Positions 59,320 to 64,000 of a DNA stretch of 64,000 nt are shown one piece after another. Below the pieces are notes generated by a model. That model was given only the letters and a program-made list of their open reading frames with translations. It did not search any database and was not told where the DNA came from. How positions within the stretch are numbered: position 1 is the first letter of the stretch; every line of letters begins with the position of its first letter. Made by a program: the position numbers and the translations under genes. This DNA comes from Vesta saturnalis (lineage: Eukaryota > Arthropoda > Insecta > Coleoptera > Lampyridae): the NCBI GenBank assembly GCA_036346205.1, contig JARFJB010001594.1, forward strand, positions 248,001 to 312,000. The letters are read 5' to 3'.

Positions 59320-60745
59320 CCACCCATTTTTCTTTCAACCAAAATGGTTAATTCCATCATATCAAATATATGGAACAGAATTTAAACCGGATAAATCATT
59401 GCCGTAATTTTAGATTGATTTTGTGTCGATTGTTGGCTATCAACCCCAAATGAGCTAATTCCGCCTCCCGCATATAACGAATATATCAAATATACGGAAG
59501 AGGATTAAGCACAGATAAAAACGTCTAAATGTTCGACTACTTATTTGAAAGACAATCGATTTTGTTTCAATCCCTAATGTGTTAATTTTTTAACCCTGAT
59601 ATATACCAAATATATGGGATAAGGCGGAATAAAAAGCTTACCAGTTTTCATAGCACTTTTGTCACAGCAACTGAGAAACTTTTAATGTATGGGTTTTTAT
59701 GTATATAAAGAGAAATCCTTGGGTACCAAATCAGTAGTACGCTGTAAACGGCTTTTCAAGCATCACGATTGTCTTCTGTCGAGGATCCTTTCGACTAATA
59801 CATTTGTGCCCTTGTTTGTGTGATTGTTAAATGACGCGCTTTCCTACAGATAAACGGTATGAAACCTTACGATGAAACAGAAGGTAACTCTCGCTGAGCG
59901 TTGAATTAATTTCAGTCACGACTCCTTGGTTTTTGGATTTCCTTCGACTTCTTCAGATTTGCTATGTCTTTCCTTCAAGCCACAAAATCTCGTACGTTAC
60001 TAATCCATCGAGTGGAATTAACCCATTTTTGGATTGATTGGAAAAATTAATTGCGTGTTAAATCCATTTCTTATATTTGTGAATAGAATTAGCTCATTGT
60101 GGGTTGATAAAAATCGATTGCTGTTAAGCGATTAGTCTAAAGTTACGGCAATCATTTATCCGGTTTAATTCCGATTCCATATATTCGATACCATGGGGTG
60201 GAATTAACCATTAGATTGATGGAAAAAATTGATCTTGTGTTAAATGAATAATCTACACCTTTTATCCGATTCCGTATTAACTAGTTAATTACTATCGTAT
60301 TATTCAATTTCTTTGTAATTCATTAAATATCGTAGAATATTTAGACTATATAGGGGGGTTAAATTAACACATTAGAGGTTAAAAGATAAGATATCTTGTG
60401 TTTCAAACAAATAGTCTAAATATTCTACATATTTGGTATAATTAATATACAAAGGGGATGGAATCAGTCCAATGGGGGCTGATATAAAAAAGCGATCGTG
60501 ATAAATGACGAGTTTGAAATTATTTTCTGGTTTTAATCTGATTTGGTATATTCGAAATATGGCAAAGTTGAATTAACTGGTTGTGTCAAAAATAAGTCTT
60601 AAATGAGGAGTACACCTTTATCCGGCGTTTTAACTCAGTTTAATATTTGATATATGATAGAGATGGAATTAGCTCATTGGGGTTGATAAAATTGCTTGTG
60701 TATTAAAATAAGTTTTTATCCGACCTTAATTCGGTTCACAGGCAT
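59320..60745. mobile_element. Foldback-type array, degenerate
   Basis: The left part (59320-59640) repeats units reading ttaattcc...atatcaaatatatgg...aggcggaat...aaaa. The right part (59990-60745) carries the opposite orientation (ttatccggtttaattccgat, ccatatattcgatac, ggaattagctcattggggtt). The units are about 110-190 bp and strongly diverged; arms are separated by about 350 bp. No ORF. Confidence 0.55.
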
Positions 60746-61265
60746 TCGCCAGGCAGTCGATGGAAGTCGCGTAGCAGTATGTGGTATTCGTTAGCAGTCG
60801 TTTTAATTTTAGAGTGGGAAGAGCTGGATTTTTATTCCAACAATTTCAAATTGAAGTATTGTCGAGTACTGCACAAATTCGATTGTTTTAACGTAGTAAT
60901 GTGTGCAGTGTTAGAAGTGGCCAAATTTTGATTTTTTCACACCTGTTCAACTCAAACTAGTTAGTCATTGTTACTGACTGCCCTTAGTATTTCTTATTAT
61001 TAATAACGTGAACGTAATTTTCCACTGAAACAAACTGACATGCCAGTAGTTATTTTTTTTCTCTCTGGTTGCGTGCGCAACGACATACATCCCTCGACCT
61101 CTAGCGTTCACTGGCTGCTTTTTTCCGACATAGGCGTTTTAATGGGGAGCATCTCGATGTTGGGATTTTAAATTCTAACAACATATTAGTTACTTCAGTG
61201 ACAATGGTTTTTAAAGTAACTTCACTCTTATTCTATTTAATATTTACTTAATCTCTACTAATATA

Positions 61266-62090
61266 CAGGGTGCGCCATAGTTCTGGTTTCGGGACGATAC
61301 GCAATTATGGTAGAAGATAGAATTTTCAAAATTTGGTGAAAGTTGTATGTACTGTGAATGAACATATACTTTCAAATTATTTTCGTTTGTACAGGGTGAT
61401 CTTGAAATGTGTGGCTATAGAAAATTATATTTGTTTAAATGCAACACCCTGTATTTATTATATTTTTGAATTCTCCTTTAAGAGTTGATTACATTGGGGT
61501 CTAACATGAATAATTACAGAATTACAGGGTGTTAAACAACGATTTTTTTTTAATTGTAGGAAGTTTTTATGTGAAAACTATTCCCTATTGATCAAAACTG
61601 CTTACATGTCCCTACCCTAAATATTTCTTTACTATCCAGTGCTATTTAATTAAAAGAAATACAGGGTGGTCACGAATTCAAAATTACCACTTTCTATTTG
61701 TTTTAATTAAATATTACTGTATAGTAAATAAAAAGTTAGGATAGGGACATGTAAACCGTTTTGACCAATAGTCAATATTTTTCACACAAAATTTCTAAAA
61801 TTAAAAAAAAAAAAAGATTTTTAACACCCTAAAAATAACTCTGTAACTATTCATGTTAGACTCCAAGTGTGATAGAACGAAGAAATCAGCTCTTCAAGAA
61901 GAATCCAAGAATATAATAAATAGAGGGGGTCGCATATAAAACAATATAATTTTTTATAGCCACACATTTCTAGGCCACCCCGTCGAGACGACAATAATTA
62001 GAAAATATATGTTCATTCACCAAATTTTGAAAATTCTATCTTCTACCATTACTTCGTAATTGTCCGAGACCAGAACTGTAGGACACCCTG
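61266..62090. mobile_element. Fully palindromic 0.8-kb MITE
   Basis: The left half cagggtgcgccatagttctg... and right half ...cagaactgtaggacaccctg are reverse complements over nearly all of the element, next to TA on both sides. Within each arm, internal cagggtg blocks at 61395, 61443 and 61525 are mirrored (61830, 61975). The termini resemble those of the two long-TIR elements above, so they may be mobilised by the same transposase type. Confidence 0.85.
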
Positions 62091-62336
62091 TATGTATAAA
62101 ATCCTGACGTAAAAAGTTTAATTTTGGCATACAAGTTGATTGTATGGTGAGATTCGATAAAAAGGGATTTTTCAAAAACCAAATTTAAAGGAGATCAAAC
62201 CGCCCCTTAAACATTACAATATTTTTATTTAAAAAAAGTTTATTTTTTTGAAGAAAAAGAAACTTATTTTTTGTTTTATTTTATTTATTTTTTTACATAT
62301 TTTAAGATGTTTAATAATGTATGCAGGGTGTTGTTG

Positions 62337-62560
62337 GGTTCTAATCTGGAGGGGGTTCGAATATCTAAAAAACGAAAAACAACAGAGGTCTGAAAATTTA
62401 TACGTAGTCTATAAATGAAATAAACAAACACGATTTTGTCTAGGAGGGGAGAAATAAGAGTGGTTCTATTTTGGAGGGAGTGCAAATATTTCAAAAACGA
62501 AAAACAGCAAAGATCTGAAAATTGTATGTAGACTCTACTAGAAATTTAAACAAACACTTT
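62337..62560. repeat. Two tandem copies of about 122 bp
   Basis: ttctantntggaggg...aaaaaacgaaaaacaacag...gatctgaaaattnta...agtct...aaataaacaaacac occurs twice, near 62338 and 62463. Confidence 0.7.
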
Positions 62561-62785
62561 CAAAAATGCGTATATAAAATGTAATAACAAAAAGAGAAGA
62601 TTAAACTTACACTTACACTTAAACTAATGTTAAAATAAACTTGGTTCTTAACATCGTAGTGAGGTATAGATGTAATCCGTATGCTAGTTTTGTTAAATAC
62701 CTTGATAGAGACAGTAACCCCTGTTGTAGTTAATGCTTTTGAACCACTTTGAGAATGGACGACCTGCTTCACTTAAAAAAATTTG

Positions 62786-62930
62786 ATACGATTTTGCTAT
62801 TTTCAGCGTTAAAAAAATACGATTTTGCTATTTTCAGCGTTAAAAAAATCATAGTGTGCCTTGAAAATGAATTTTCAGTCAGGAAACCTTATGGTTTAGT
62901 AAAACTAAATTCTCCACATCACTCTAAAAA
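62786..62930 (+). repeat. Flanking unit of the 132-bp array, left
   Basis: gatacgattttgctatttt with a near-exact duplication of a 31-bp piece (62786 and 62818), then catagtgtgc...ttttcagtca...ttctccacatcactc. Matched on the other side of the array at 63476-63612. Confidence 0.75.
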
Positions 62931-63457
62931 ATTGTTGAAATCGGTATATAAATTTTTTATAAACTTGCTATAACTTTTTTAATAACAATAATTTTTTTTT
63001 CAAAATGTTGGCTCGAGTTCTTTTGCATCCTTGTTCTTGTCCAGTGGCTTACTCGGTTTTAAAATTGTTGAAATCGGTGTATAAATTTTTTATAAACTTG
63101 CTATAACTTTTTTAATAACAATAATTTTTTTTACAAAATGTTGGCTCGAGTTCTTTTGCATCCTTGTCCTTGTCCAGTGGCTTACTCGGTTTTAAAATTG
63201 TTGAAATCGGTGTATAAATTTTTTATAAACTTGCTATAACTTTTTTAATAACAATAATTTTTTTACAAAATGTTGGCTCGAGTTCTTTTGCATCCTTGTC
63301 CTTGTCCAGTGGCTTACTCGGTTTTAAAATTGTTGAAATCGGTGTATAAATTTTTTATAAACTTGCTATAACTTTTTTAATAACAATAATTTTTTTACAA
63401 AATGTTGGCTCGAGTTCTTTTGCATCCTTGTCCTTGTCCAGTGGCTTACTCGGTTTT
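62930..63457 (+). repeat. Four near-identical 132-bp tandem repeats
   Basis: ggctcgagttcttttgcatc starts at 63010, 63143, 63275 and 63407 (spacings 133, 132, 132). The copies differ only by T-run length and one base (ttgttcttg against ttgtccttg). Recently expanded, in strong contrast to the decayed repeats elsewhere. No ORF spans it. Confidence 0.95.
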
Positions 63458-63475
63458 TTACTAAAAAAAAAACCC

Positions 63476-63612
63476 GATACGATTTTGCTATTTTCAGCGT
63501 TGATAATAAATCATAGTGTGCTCTGAAATTGGATTTTCAGTCACGAAACTTTGTGAATTAGTAGGACTTCGTATTCTCCACACCACAAATTTGTTGAAAA
63601 ACGGTGTATTAA
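63476..63612 (+). repeat. Flanking unit of the 132-bp array, right
   Basis: Diverged copy of the left flank: gatacgattttgctatttt, catagtgtgct, ttttcagtcacgaaact, ttctccacaccac, ttgttgaaaaacggtgtat. Confidence 0.75.
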
Positions 63613-63712
63613 TATAGAATTTGCAGGGGTGGTTCCAATTAAAATGCGTCACACACAACAATTTGATCGTGTTTAAATGAAAAAATACTAAAAAGCTCTA
63701 CTATTGTTTTAG

Positions 63713-64000
63713 GTGACAATTTTTGTTTTCCCCGAGAAAACAAAAACAAGAAACTTGGCATTAATACTCTAGGTACTATCAAAATTCCTTCAGCTCAGGA
63801 AATAAAACATATTTTGGAGAAAGCAAAAAGCGATGCAGTAGATCATATCAGAGAGTGCAATATTCATTTAACAGCCGAATTAGAAACTACATCACTTTCA
63901 GTTGTATCTCTACCAACCACTTCTGAGATTAATGAATCTACTCATGCTCTTGAATCTTCGCAAGGAAATATTCCACGGCAGCCAAATGTTGAAGATGCTA
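63713..64000 (+). CDS. Partial exon of an unidentified gene or transposon ORF (runs off the right edge)
   Basis: After an acceptor-like ctattgttttag, the plus strand is open to the window edge for about 96 codons: FCFPRENKNKKLGINTLGTI, IKIPSAQEIKHILEKAKSD, AVDHIRECNIHLTAELETT, then a Ser/Thr-rich part. A pattern of KLG...IPSxxEIxxILxxAxxDA is one I associate with copied, uncharacterised insect ORFs, so a transposon-derived gene is more likely than a conserved host gene. No start is visible. Orientation is opposite to MED13. Confidence 0.5.

Noticed and set aside
62930..63457. CRISPR-like array
   Set aside because: Whole 132-bp units repeat without unique spacers; this is a tandem repeat in an animal genome.

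Overview
This AT-rich, intron-rich, repeat-dense window is arthropod, most likely insect, nuclear DNA. The transposon mix (Crypton-like, piggyBac, several Tc1/mariner-superfamily lineages, foldback elements) and the fly-like MED13 protein sequence support this. I cannot fix the order; a beetle is plausible but unproven. I see no bacterial operon, CRISPR array or viral gene.

One host gene dominates. MED13 (Drosophila skuld), the large subunit of the Mediator CDK8 kinase module, lies on the minus strand from 33661 down to 3778. I can place 15 coding exons with GT/AG borders whose phases chain correctly (about 1977 codons), except exon 9, whose length breaks frame. The first coding exon should lie to the right of 33661 and the last to the left of 3778. 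I found neither, so both are probably outside the window. The introns next to exon 1 are very large: 16 kb downstream and, by inference, more than 30 kb upstream.

Layout. 1-2564: relics of an unnamed insect transposon ORF, a tRNA-like SINE and a decayed Crypton-like tyrosine recombinase. 3778-9780: MED13 exons 15 to 5, compact. 9781-16282: an intron with a 176-bp tandem array and a fossil IS630/Tc1-type transposon. 16283-17291: exons 4 to 2. 17292-33363: a 16-kb intron with a minus-strand mariner, an LTR-like repeat, a MITE, two foldback structures built of tandem repeats and further degenerate arrays. 33364-33661: exon 1.

33662-64000: mostly transposons. These are two Tc1/mariner-superfamily elements with roughly 0.5-kb inverted repeats, palindromic MITEs, a piggyBac with an internal inversion that carries a third Tc1/mariner-type transposase, a second piggyBac with clean TTAA ends and an internal deletion, a Tc1 fragment, another foldback array, a perfectly palindromic-type 0.8-kb MITE, a recent 132-bp tandem array, and an open partial exon at the right edge.

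No clearly new functional gene system is visible. The most unusual structures are the foldback elements whose inverted arms are themselves tandem arrays (26.8-28.95 kb, 29.17-29.99 kb, 59.3-60.7 kb), the apparent 2-nt loss in MED13 exon 9, and the nested or abutting insertions with readable target sites. All calls come from reading the sequence by eye; no database search was possible.
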